From: Fasciola hepatica
Taxonomy: Eukaryota; Platyhelminthes; Trematoda; Plagiorchiida; Fasciolidae
Assembly (NCBI GenBank): GCA_948099385.1
Contig: CANUEZ040000020.1
Span: 5,488,501-5,552,500, forward strand
Length of the DNA: 64,000 bases
Reading direction: 5' to 3'
The translations under genes were made by a program, and so were the position numbers. Every line of letters begins with the position of its first letter. Within the stretch, counting starts at the first letter, position 1. Below the pieces are notes generated by a model. It had not been told where the DNA came from, did not search any database, and saw only the letters and a list, made by a program, of their open reading frames with translations. This document shows positions 11,510 to 22,134 of the stretch, one piece after another.

Positions 11510-11710
11510 GGTCCTGACCTGGCCCTAGATGGTCAGGGTCATCGAAAACTCCGGGGGGAAGAGTGGCCGTTCCGTTCGCAGTAAACTGACATCTGGGCAT
11601 TAAAACCAAAATAAGGAAGCCGCGTTTGAACTTCCAGTGCATCTTCTTCAAAGCAGTCATGTGGTCTCTCCTTCAAGTGTTACCATCGAGGAGGAATTCC
11701 ATCCCTTCCC

Positions 11711-12071
11711 CCATATTTGTAGCTGTCAAGGTGGGTGTGGGCGAATAGTCGAGGTTGTCATCGGTCTAAAATGGGTCCAAGTTAAACTCGATTATTACTC
11801 GATAAACAATTGCCAGCCCAAAGTACAACACACCTTTCACCGACAGCTCACATGCAGTGCAAGAAGACGGATAACAGGCAGAAAGGTACATTTGGCAAAT
11901 GGCATCATCGTACTTATGGATCTCTAGCTTTCGGGACAAGGGGTAATATGCTCGAAGTTTCACGTTGGTGCTCAGACACATGTTCAGGGGTGTTTGATTG
12001 TTTTTCTTGAACATCTGAAATTAGTGGAGGGGAAAAGAAATGTGATCAGTGCAAAATACACATAAATTCCG
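11711..12071 (-). repeat. Dispersed repeat, copy 2 (outer part of right arm)
   Basis: Mirror of 1085-1445; a diverged third copy lies at 62985-63255. Confidence 0.7.
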
Positions 12072-12255
12072 TGGCGGCTAAGTCAATCTCACCATACACG
12101 TCGCACTCACCAAAACTGTTGAGTTGGCGTATGGCATTGCCAACCAGAGGATTCTCGACGCCTCGAACTAATTTGTGGGTATCAGGCCTAAACCAAAACT
12201 TTCCTGGGTCTTGCATTTATCTTCGCTTCGTTGGAGGAACAGGACTGAAATAAAC

Positions 12256-12560
12256 ATTTTAATACTAATAATAATATTAATAATAATAATGGTTTTTTTC
12301 GGAGACGCCCGAAGCATGCCATGTGCATGATCTTGTTGAGGCAGATGATGAAATGGACTGATATAATTCATGGAAATTTGGAGACTTTCTTGAAAATATT
12401 TAATAAAACGGCTCAGAAGGGGAACAATGTAGGGTGAAAATAGGATAGACGTATGCACACCATAGAGATCGTTTGGAGTTTAAATGAGCTCAAGAGCGGA
12501 TTTGAATGGACGACCGGTGAGTTCGAAAGTCAAGGTCAGACGGACGGTATGACGGAGTCG
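12256..12560 (-). mobile_element. 5'-truncated CR1-like 3' tail
   Basis: Next to the arm edge is a run of TAA/TAT triplets (12262-12290), then CGGAGACGCCCGAAGCATGC and TGCATGATC. The same arrangement, with TAA repeats followed by GCGCCCGAAGCATGC, occurs at 48266-48362 at the 3' end of CR1-B. Only the untranslated end is present. The inner limit is uncertain because 3' UTR sequence diverges quickly. Confidence 0.6.
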
Positions 12561-13200
12561 TCCACCTAGCTTAGCGCCTCAATTTTTTTAGGCGCGAAAT
12601 TTGAAAATGTCATATTGATCTTCCTTCTTTTTTGCTGATACCTTGCGGTATTTAGTGTAAAATTACTTCAGTGACAATGGTAAAAATTGCGATAAATTTT
12701 CCAGCTCAAGCAGTTTTCTGCATTTCTCATAATTAGAAAGGTGGATGATTATCTTCTTTTTATATGGATTTGGTGACGTACTGAACATATATATAACGTA
12801 TCATTGGGTTCGATGCCATAAAAATGTAAATCGGTTGCTGGGTCATTGTTTTCTGCATATTTATTACGTCGAAGATTTTTAGTGTGCGACACTAAGGTTA
12901 CAGGGCCTGATGGCTTCTTAATGACGCTTTTAGGTCCAGAGAACTCCTAGGGAATTTTTAAAGGTGCTCTTCGTCGATTGTACTTACTAATTGAAAACAT
13001 GAGGAGAATATGCTTACGAACTGACTTGAAACAGCTCAATGGTGGAATCGAAACATCATTTTCCTTTCCAGCTATTCTGCTACAACGAGTCAGGCGATCT
13101 TCGTAAGTTATCGTTAAATAACTGAAAGCGAATAGAAATTATTGTTTGTTGACAAAATCTTATGGTTTTCCACCGTTCATTTGTGGATAACATTCGAAGA

Positions 13201-13266
<66 letters not shown>

Positions 13267-13600
13267 CCAAGCAGCGATTGTAAGTGGCTCCAGTAGGTAC
13301 ACTTAGTTGTGTACAACGTAATGTTCTCCTCAGCGTTATCCTACTTCGCCCAGTGTTGAGTTTGTACACTTAACTATTTTTGGCAATAATACATAAGGCG
13401 ACTAACGGTGCAAACATTACGGAGATTTTGTGACCAATCGCAGGACTTATTCACAGCCCCATCACCGTTTTAACGTACGCAGTAAAGCAATCTAAATGTG
13501 CTATAACCAACCCGTTGAGCACGTAAAAGAATACTCACGCGCTAAAGCACTTATCTAAGACTAAGGAAAGCAAATGAAGACATGGAAAATTCATGGTAAT
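12561..13600. other. Unassigned AT-rich DNA
   Basis: No protein family, LTR or inverted repeat was recognised. It includes the (TA)n tract at 13204-13262. Confidence 0.5.
13204..13262. repeat. (TA)n microsatellite
   Basis: An uninterrupted TA dinucleotide run of about 58 bases. Confidence 0.97.
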
Positions 13601-13656
13601 CAGATTGTGGTGGCCTCACTGGGGCCGTTTTGCCTTTACTTTTGAATCATCCTCCG

Positions 13657-16026
13657 TCATCGAGCCAGGCAGTGCACGCAGATGTAGTCTTCGTCGCGTT
13701 GAAAACCAGCGCATTGAAAGTGCGTCCAGCGTCCACAGGACTGGCGCTGAACCCATTGTACGTCTTCATCCAGGTCAACTGTTGGTTCCTCCATCCTGCA
13801 TATACTGCAGACTTCCTCCCGTATCGGCGAGGCGTGAGGATCCAGTCGTCTTCTTTTGCTGGTAGTTCGGTATTCGGCAGAGGTTGTGGTCCGCAACCGC
13901 CGGAACTGCACCGCTTGCAGCGGATGCCCTACGACAACGATATCCTCTTCACCTACACTCCTGACACCCAAAGGTGATTTACGCTTAGATCTCGATACAC
14001 CGTCACTGGTGCTAGGTATCGCTGAACAAACACCTGAGGAACTACAGGAAGGTACCATTTTCTTGGAATCCTCCTTATCCCTCACGGGGCTATCGTAAGT
14101 CACCTCCACTCTTATTCTTGCCCTCGGATGTAGACCAGTGATGCGCGTCAAGTGTCTAACCTGGTTTGTCAAATTCCGGTAGTTGTCAACCCCGAGATTG
14201 CTTAACGCGACGGCTAAGTCCTTCGCGATATCTTCACATTCGGCTAGTTTTACATTTTTGCCGGTAACCCGCACTTGCTCCGGCTAACCCGTGTAGTTTT
14301 CACGTTCATCGGGGCATTTGTATTTGCCAATGTCCATCGGCTGGTTTGTATCTGTTCCAGAGGAAACGTAGTTTTCCTTAACCACACTAAGCATGTGTAG
14401 ATATGGCAAAGCCCACTGATGACTGAACGAACAGTCACACTGTGGGCGGCCTGAAAGCAGCGATACTCGGTATACACGACCCCTTGACGTACGAACAGCA
14501 TAGGAGCCATTCGATAAAGTAATGCACAAAACATTTTGGCTATGATGATGTTGCACTAAGACCTCACGTGCAAAAGGTGTTATTTTATTTAGAAGCGAAT
14601 ACGTCCACTGTAGCTCTTCTGGGGCTGTGTATTGGACCATCTTGTCCCTAGCTAGTCGTCGCCTACGCTTATCAGCTAGTGACTCCGACCGATCAACCAC
14701 TTTTTTAAATACATCATAAACCGATGACTTTCGGGACAGGCCATCTTTCAGATGCCTGTTCTCCACTTCCACTCTATTTGTAGTAAAATTGTTAAACAAC
14801 ATGTAATGACGCATCATATGCCTCGCCCAGTTTGCCTTAAATGGCATCCAAGTATGTGGGAGATACTTGGCAGCTTCTGGGCTTCTGGCTTGTATAGCTT
14901 CAAAAAACCTAAGAAAACTTGCTCTGCTTTCCGTGTACACCATGTTACTCATCCACTGGAACAGTCTAAGCCTGTCCATATTTGACAACGCACACAACTG
15001 ATTACATTTCTTTTCCACGTCTTGAAGTACATGAAACCTACAGAACACTATCTGCGCATCGGGGTACTGCACCGTGAAGGCATTATACTGCGCTAAGCTC
15101 CTATCATCCACTATCGTTTTGCAACCTCTTGACTTAGGCAACGCCTCAGCCAGGTGACCCACAGCTGTACGATAGCTGTTGCCACTCTCGTTGGGAAGAA
15201 TGGCATATAACACACCATGCCCTAAACCCGTTTCGTCAACAATCATTACGTGCCACAAAGCATACCCACCACAATTTATTTGGTGAGTTGCATCTGCAAG
15301 CATAACATCGCAAAGCTTGCAGCTTAGTTCCATGCCCACAAAAGGCACGAACAACACAAACTTGATAACGTCACCATCACATAAAACCTTGTATTGTTCT
15401 CTATCTTTAAATAACTGACCTACCATGGTCGCCTCGTTCCGGCCATCCCAGGTGGTAAGCCTATTTCTGACGGACCGGAAATCATCATTACAAAGACGAC
15501 GATTGAACGCCTTCTTCGTTAATTCCCTAAGCTCAGACATACGGTGAAAAGTATGCATCAACTCAAACACATGACATTCTTGATCACGTGTCAAATGTCT
15601 ATTCCCAACATACAAACCCTCCGCACGGCACTGGAAACTATGGTTATGGACCACTGACCACCGCGTCACCATGTACACACTACCAACGGCACGGAGCGTG
15701 ACGAAAGCCTCGCATCCCAAGTTGGGGTGCCTGAAGCAATGAATAAGTTTCCGTTCGGAAGTGAACAAACATTACCTTCTAGCAGAACAATGTCTCCGTC
15801 TGCGATGTACGCTGCAGTACTTGTTGAAATAATACTCCACGTTGCTCGCCAAAACTATGCCACGTTTGTGGGCCGCTTCAGCCGTACGAGAATTATGCAC
15901 GTAGAAACTTGATGAAGTCGCCCATTGGAACTCCCAAAAATCAGAGTTGAAACACTCTAAATTCGGGTAACTCCTCCGTATCAAATGCCGAAATTCGCTG
16001 ACATTGTCCACAACTGTCCGCTCCAT
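13657..16026 (-). pseudogene. MULE-type transposase with SWIM and PHD-like fingers
   Basis: ATG at 16026. Exon 1 runs to 15776; a 45-nt GT-AG intron (15775-15731) is removed in frame; exon 2 continues. Exon 2 carries the MULE DDE core: LADATHQINCGGYAL (first Asp), IVDDRSLAQYNAF with VFCRFHVLQ (second Asp), TTNRVEVENRHLKDG (Glu). A SWIM finger starts CDCSFSHQW. An amber codon (14284-14286) ends this part, but the same frame continues to 13657 with a charged linker and a PHD-like finger (CSIC, CGRWTHFQC, CVHC). MULE transposases cut and paste the element in the nucleus. Lesions: the third SWIM Cys is Tyr (14401-14403), one PHD Cys is Arg (13744-13746), plus the stop. Terminal inverted repeats were not found. 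A domesticated ZSWIM-like gene is a weaker alternative. Confidence 0.8.
15731..15775 (-). other. 45-nt intron in the MULE gene
   Basis: On the minus strand it starts GTAATG and ends TTGCTTCAG. Removing it joins the 84-codon first exon in frame to HPNLGCEAFVTL. The unspliced frame ends at once in TAA, which supports the intron. Confidence 0.65.
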
Positions 16027-16099
16027 TACGCAAACCGACCAGCAGAACACACCCGGAACTTGTGGCTAACATGGCTTCCGACCTGACTTTTATATGGCC

Positions 16100-16720
16100 A
16101 ACTAACCAATAAACTCGCAGAAATCGAAACACACAAACAAAAGTTTCATTTTCAGCCTAAACATTTGATTTTCTAAGTCAAAGTTAACAACTCTAAATAA
16201 ATGACATTTGGAGCAAGTTTGAGATCGAGGAATCATCCTCCCAATTCCAAACTCCACGTTACACCAACACAGGTGGGGCGAGTCCGCACTTTCTCAGAGA
16301 GACTGAATGGCTGGTCCGGCCAATTGCATATGAAGGCCGACTGGTAAACATGAGAAAGGCTGGAAATCGGTATGGGGACCTGCAGTAGCGAGGAACGATG
16401 GAGAAAAAGGTGAGGTGCACTGCAGTGCATTAGACATCAATGAGGCATTGGTACTTTGCAGTGGATTGTCGGCGGACATGGCACAAAACCCACCGTAAAA
16501 CAGGCAGCGAGCAATGCAAGACGTAGAGGGATGATCAGATGACAAAAACAATTTAGAAGGATTGGATACGGTAGATGTGAGGCACAGATGTAGAGTTGAT
16601 GAATGCCTATGATGACGGTAGTTGGGATGATAGCAAGAGAAATGGCCGGTGAGGAACTGCAAGATGCGGGGCGCGTGCACACGGATGTATATGCGTAAGT
16701 TTATATATATAATTATGTAG

Positions 16721-16766
<46 letters not shown>

Positions 16767-18591
16767 GGTATAAGAGAATCAGGAGTAATAACAATGGGGT
16801 TCTAGAAAGAAATTATCAGTCATTAGGAGGAGTAGGTAATGTTAGATCAAACGGTTATAGAATTAACTTTGGGATATCGTGGTGCATTAACTTCATGACA
16901 AGTGCACATGGCAGCCCAACGGAGAGAAAAATAGAATGTGGAAGCACAGAAGTGATGAAGACTGTGAGAAGCAGTTCATGGAAGAGTGAAGATGAAATAC
17001 AGGATCAGTGAAAACAGGTAAGAATGGGTCTAATTATTTGATCAATGTAGGTGCGAGATGTAGTGACGGACCAGAGGAATCGGGTAGTGACAGGTCAAAC
17101 AATTTGGAACTGTAAAAGAACACCGTGGCGTTACGTTGTCATTACAATGGTGGAACATGGAAAAGCAGACCACACTGGAAGATACAGAAAAATGCCTGTA
17201 GCGAGCAATAAACGGATCAGGGGATGAAAGCAATGACAGAGGAGACACAGGTAAGAAACCACCAATCAGATCATTTTACTGCAGATGAAACACGAAGGAG
17301 GCGGACAAGGAAGCGGGACGCCCCGAGGTAATTGAACCAGAAATAGAACAAAAAGGCCACAAAAAATGAGTGCGCAAAGGAGTTGGGGCAATGAAGCTGG
17401 ACAGCTGTGTGCCGGCAGACAATTGAACAGGTGGATACTAATCAGGACATTGGACAGAACCACAGAGGAATCGCGGAGCCAAGTGAGGAAGATATGGTGG
17501 TGGTGATTAGATAATAAATGCAACTGTAAAAGATGCGAAGTTTGGAGCGGCAAGTTTTAATATGCGGATTGGTCATGAGTACGGATGCGATTAGTGCACG
17601 AGGAGGGATTTAACAGAACGACAGGTTTAAGGAAGCTATCAATGGGCGTTCTGAGCAGAGGGTAATAACAAGCGCATAGATGATAGAAGCCAGCAATGAT
17701 GGCAGGCGGGAAAAGAGATATAAGCGAGCGTCAACAGAGAAGAGTGGTTAGGACGATAGTGACTCAATGCAGTGAAAGTTGACGTAGAGGGAGGCGATAG
17801 GAGGAAGGACAAAACGGGTAGGTGTGCATACCGTGGTAGGGAGACAAAAATGGGAAGTAGAAACGTGATAAGAGCTATAGGTAAACAAGCTGTGGTGGAA
17901 AAAGGATGAGGAGCATGCAATTTTCAACCGACAGCATTGGATTCGGTAGTCCAAGAAAAGTTAGAGCGTGCCATCCACGACCGGTGCTAGTGGGTTGGAC
18001 TGGTCGTGGGCTGGGCACCCAACCTGAAGAACACTTCTTGAAGTGAACACAGGAGGTGTGATCCACCAGTCTAGTTGCACTCTCACGTCGTTGCAGACTG
18101 CCTGCACGCCCGGTGTGCACCGGCCATAGCGGTGGATCTGACCGCGCCCCGGAGTGGCACGAGTGTTCGTGGAAAATTGTACAGGGGACAAAACGACCGC
18201 GATGGGGGTGCGTGAACCAGGAACAATTGACCAAGGCGTGAGACCATGGACAGGAGTGCCAACGGAAACAGCGAGTGGTGGACGACCGTGTAGCAATATT
18301 ATCCAGGTGCACCTGCTAGGGAGATGTCAAGTACAGTGCCCGAAGTGGTTAGCCATCACCGAGGATCACTGGAAAGGGGAAAGGGATAGAGAAGCGCAGT
18401 CTGGGTGTGCCACAGCTGAGAATCAACGGATACTGAGGAGAAAAAAGCGAATATGATGGATAAAAGATGAACGTAGGTGAGCAATAGGGTTATCTTATGA
18501 TGGCAGGAGGTAGGGTCGCTATGGATCAGTGAAGGCAATGGCCTTAGTTCGCGGGGTTTACCTAGTGGCCGGTGGCGCAGAGGTAGTAGAG
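16100..18591 (-). other. Long non-coding stretch, probable 3' UTR of CR1-A
   Basis: No protein family is recognisable in about 2.5 kb following the RT stop of CR1-A (minus strand). Base composition is strongly strand-skewed, with many A/G runs on the plus strand, as in the 3' region of CR1-B (48320-50480). A (TA)n tract interrupts it at 16718-16761. Where the element ends and host DNA begins is not visible. Confidence 0.4.
16718..16761. repeat. (TA)n microsatellite
   Basis: An almost pure TA run of about 40 bases preceded by imperfect TA-rich sequence from 16701. Confidence 0.95.
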
Positions 18592-19979
18592 TTACAGTGT
18601 GAGGCCTCTTTCAAAGGCCAGGTCGGCGGGGACGAGCTCATTGGTGAGAAATATAGCATTGGGGACTGTTAAGTATGACAAACGTGCGCGCCTAAAAGCG
18701 AACATTGAGGAGGTACTGCGTAAGCTAAGGGGCAGCTTATTCCAGATTTTGGAATAGGCTGACAGAAAGAATCGGGACTTCAGACAGAGATTAGAATGAG
18801 GGACAGTGAGAAAGAAGGCACGGTGTCGGATCGGGTAGGAGCAGGGCGCAGCGAACGAGATGGGATAAGAGATGTAGGCCAAGTTATGGATTGGCTTAAA
18901 GAGGAAAATCAGGTTGAGCCTCATGCGACGAATCCGTGGAGGCTCAATTGGTAGGAGCTCACAGCGCTGGCGGTATGTCAGGGCTAGGGACACGCCCAAC
19001 AGCCTTTTGGTGAAAGTACGCTGAACGTTCTCAAGAGATACGATAGAGGAACGTGGCCAGAGGCTGGAGGTAATGGGACAATATTCTAGGAGCCGTCTCA
19101 CGTGTGAGAGATACATGGAGAGGCGACTGGCCGGTAATAAGAAACACCGATTGATGAGGCCTAGGGTTCGCTTAGCCTTAGCGATTTGGAACGATGCCTG
19201 TTCTGAGAAGGCAAAGGACCAAGATTAGCATACTCCAAGATCGATAACCGTGGAGTGTATGGGGATGGGCAGGCCATCCAGACAAATTTGGCCGGGTGGT
19301 ACAGTGCACTTGTATGGTAGGAGGAAGCCTTTCTCCGCAGAGAATTTCACGAACTACGAGACGCACCAAATTTGGAGGACGAGTAAGTCATGCGATACGT
19401 TGCACAGAGTCACGGATAGGCCACTAGGGAGGAAAGAGTACACTATTTTTATATCGACGGCAGAGGGGAAAGGGATGCCATGTCGAATAGAAGAGAAAAT
19501 GTCATTGATATAAATAAGGAATAGTAATGGGCCTAGGACACTGCCTTGGAAGGCGCCGCTAGTAATTGGTTTGGCGGAAGATAGGTGGCCGTCGACGAGC
19601 ACGAATTGTGATCTGTGAGAGAGGTAGGAGGATAGCCAGGAGAGGAGAGGGTCAGTAATACCGAGAGATCGGATTTTGGCCAACAGATGAGTATGAGGAA
19701 CACGGTCAAAAGCCTTAGACATGTCGAGGTACAGGACAATAACAGAGTTGCCGGCGTCCGCAGCAGACGATAGAACATTGAGAAAGTCAAGCTGGCAGGA
19801 AAAGCAGGAACGGGAGTTCAAGAAACCATGCTGACCAGGGTTCAGCATGTTGTTAGATAAGAGGTACTAGACAATGTGTTTTTTTATAATTCCCTCCATA
19901 ATTTTGAAGACTACTGGGGTGTGATTAATGAGCCGATAGTTATCTGGGTTGTGTAATGCGCCCTTTTTGAAGCGCGGAA
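18592..19979 (-). pseudogene. CR1-A ORF2, RT palm and thumb region (broken)
   Basis: Frames 19848-19354 and 19116-18592 carry GQHGFLNSRSCFSCQLDFLN, YLDMSKAFDRVPHTHLL (first catalytic Asp), GSVLGPLLFLIYINDIF, and the thumb block with RLLEYCPITSSLW and VQRTFTKRLLGVSL. These are CR1-like LINE RT motifs. The box normally reading FADD is SAVD (about 19475), so one catalytic Asp is gone. A frameshift separates this part from the upstream ORF near 19980, and stops occur at 19851 and between 19354 and 19116. The element is therefore unable to make active RT. Confidence 0.85.
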
Positions 19980-21764
19980 CTATAACAAGGATTTCCATTG
20001 AGGTGGGACAAAACCGTGAAGCATGGAGGTGGTATACATATTAAGTAACAATAAAGGGAAGTCAGGACCACCGAAACGGAGGAAGGCCGGTGGAAGATCA
20101 TCTGGTCCCGGTTTCGAGGAAGGTTTAATGGAGGAAACTGATTTTTCAATCTCTAGATGGGTGAAGGGAATCGATGAAAGAGAGGCAGAGGTGCAGGGGT
20201 GGATTGTAGGAGGAGGAATACCAGGACAGCTTATAAGGGAGGAAGAAAAATGCTCATTGAAGGCCTCAGAAATAGATGCTGGAGTATTAGCGGTAGATGA
20301 GCAGCAGACGAGGAACTTGGGCGAGGTATGATTGCATTGATTGGACCTCTTACTAAGCAGGTTGGACAGGTAGCCAGTTTTGTTTGGGTGTGCTAGGGCG
20401 ATGGCCTCTTGCCTTCTCAGATGCGAACCGGCCATGCAACGCAGCCTCAGTTGTAGCTGGTTTATGCGCAGGAGAATTGTAAAGTCGCGTGATCTAGCGA
20501 AGGTAAGTTGCAGCTTAGATAGCTTACGCTGTAAAAGTGACAGGCGTGAGCTGCTGGATTTGGGGCGTGGATCGGCACATGGGTTGGCGGTGTTTAGGCA
20601 GTGTAGGAGGTTGGAGTAGAGAGAATTAATAACAGCGAGGGGATCGGATGAAAGAAAAAATGTGTCCCAGTTAAGGGAGCGGATTATCATTGGCACTGAG
20701 GGCCAGTTACAGGAACGGTAGGAAGTCAGAACAGGGGGAGGGGATTGCATCGGATGAGAACAGCTGAAGCAGCTGAACTTGCACCTGACAATACGGTGGT
20801 CACTACCCGGGAAGTGATCAGTAGTCTGGGTGATCATATCAGGAACATCAATGGAGAATACTAGGTCCAAGATGTTGTTCCCCCTAGTAGGGCAGGAGAC
20901 ATGTTGAATCCATCCACCAAGACGGACACCAGAAAGGAAGGTGGAGAGGGCGGGAGGGCTAGTATAGGAGGACCAGCAAATTGAAGGAAAGTTGAAGTCA
21001 CCCGCAATAACTTTTGCACTGGCAGGGTAGTCAAGAGCAGCAATAAAGACATCCCCGGCAGAGTCAATTTTTGCAGGCTCCAGACCCGGGGGGACGTAGA
21101 CGCAGCCAAGGAGGAGGTTCTGGCCGGAGGCGTGAATGGATAGCCATAACGAATCCTCAATGAGGAGAAGAGAGGGGTGGTCGATATCTCTAGCGTGGAT
21201 AGTGCATTTGACAAAGGCTAAACAGCCCCCTCCACGCCTGGACTGGCAGGCGTTCGAGAAGCATTTGTGCCCAGCTATGCGAACAGGGTCAAGCGAAGCA
21301 TCATCTGACAGCCAGGATTCGGTTACTGGTATAATGTCAGCGTTTGACGTAAATGCCAAAGATCGCAGGAGCGATATTTTTCTAATTATTGAGCGAGCGT
21401 TAATAAGAACTAGTAGGAATGAGTTCAGTGTCGGTGTGCGCAAAGCATGGATGCCAGGTGCAAGACTATTGGGGTCGCTGTGGCGATAGGAGTTGGGTCT
21501 CAGTGGGGATAGAGCGTCAGTAGAAGAGGGAGGGAAGGCAGTGTTGGGTGGGGGATGGAAAGTAGGAGAAGCGTTAGCATTAGGCGCAGCCGATCGCTGT
21601 GGGTGATCAATACGGTGGGTGTGCAGCACACCGCTGATGTGGGCCGGAGGGGTGTCACACGGTGCAGAGGGAGGGGGCACCATATGGCAAAGTGAGAGGT
21701 TAAGAATATCTGCCGAAGCGGGGTGGACAGGGGGGAGGGCGTGGAGTAAGGTGCTAGGTGGCAT
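19980..21764 (-). pseudogene. CR1-A ORF2, endonuclease and RT start
   Basis: A 594-codon frame with an ATG at 21764. About residues 110-310 form an APE-type endonuclease that nicks target DNA: LVLINARSIIRK (Asn), VTESWLSDD (Glu), AGDFNFPSICW (Asp/Asn) and PGSDHRIVRCKF (His). After a linker come the first RT blocks, ending in PPQWKSLL. The next block (VIVPRFKKG) is in another frame, so a frameshift at about 19990 kills the polyprotein. ORF1 lies 37 bases upstream on the same strand. Confidence 0.85.
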
Positions 21765-21800
21765 GACATCGAGTGGGAAGCGATCAGTGATATGAGTCTG

Positions 21801-22134
21801 CTAAATTTTATCGATATGGTCCATAGGGCGACTAGCAATATGGCCAAGGGTGCGGAGGGCACCGGTCAGGAAAAAAACAAGATCTTGACTGCAGGTAACC
21901 CACTTGTTGGGCAGAGTTAGTGTAAGGCCGGTAGGTCGGTATGGGGGTGAAAGCATGCGGGAGAGTAACTGGGACGTAGTGGGGGGTGGGAAGGGAGTGG
22001 CTAAATTTGGAAAGGTTTGGAAGTTCATGAGGGGCGGGGGAGCCGGTAAGTGGGGAGGTGGGGAGAGGGGGCGGGATACAGTTGCGAACCTAGAGTATCT
22101 GCTAGGGTATGTACGTGGTACTTCAGGGTTAGAT
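21801..22134 (-). pseudogene. CR1-A ORF1, 3' part (split by Penelope insertion)
   Basis: This Pro/Ser-rich frame continues ORF1 after the Penelope array: the upstream half ends …SSNPEV (29729 side) and this half starts SNPEVPRTYPSRYSRF, sharing the codons in the 15-bp target duplication. It ends at 21801, just before the ORF2 start at 21764. No domain is recognisable in this part. Confidence 0.75.
22120..22134. repeat. Target-site duplication, left copy
   Basis: ACTTCAGGGTTAGAT, identical to 29714-29728; it flanks the whole Penelope array. Confidence 0.9.

Larger units (their letters stand above)
8275..12255 (-). repeat. Right arm of the 4-kb inverted duplication
   Basis: Reverse complement of 901-4915 with a 33-base deletion near 8759 and scattered substitutions. 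The outer edge (12255) falls exactly where a CR1-like 3' tail with TAA repeats begins. The inner edge (8275) falls inside LTR-like block B'. Confidence 0.9.

Noticed and set aside
901..12255. Treating the palindrome as purely an assembly artefact
   Set aside because: The arms differ by a 33-base deletion and several substitutions, and the spacer carries the unique remainder of the same gene. A haplotype mis-join is still possible and is listed as a check.
13160..13369. Long open frames made of repeating Tyr-Ile codons (also at 16294-16794 and 31905-32317)
   Set aside because: They are translations of (TA)n microsatellites and not genes.
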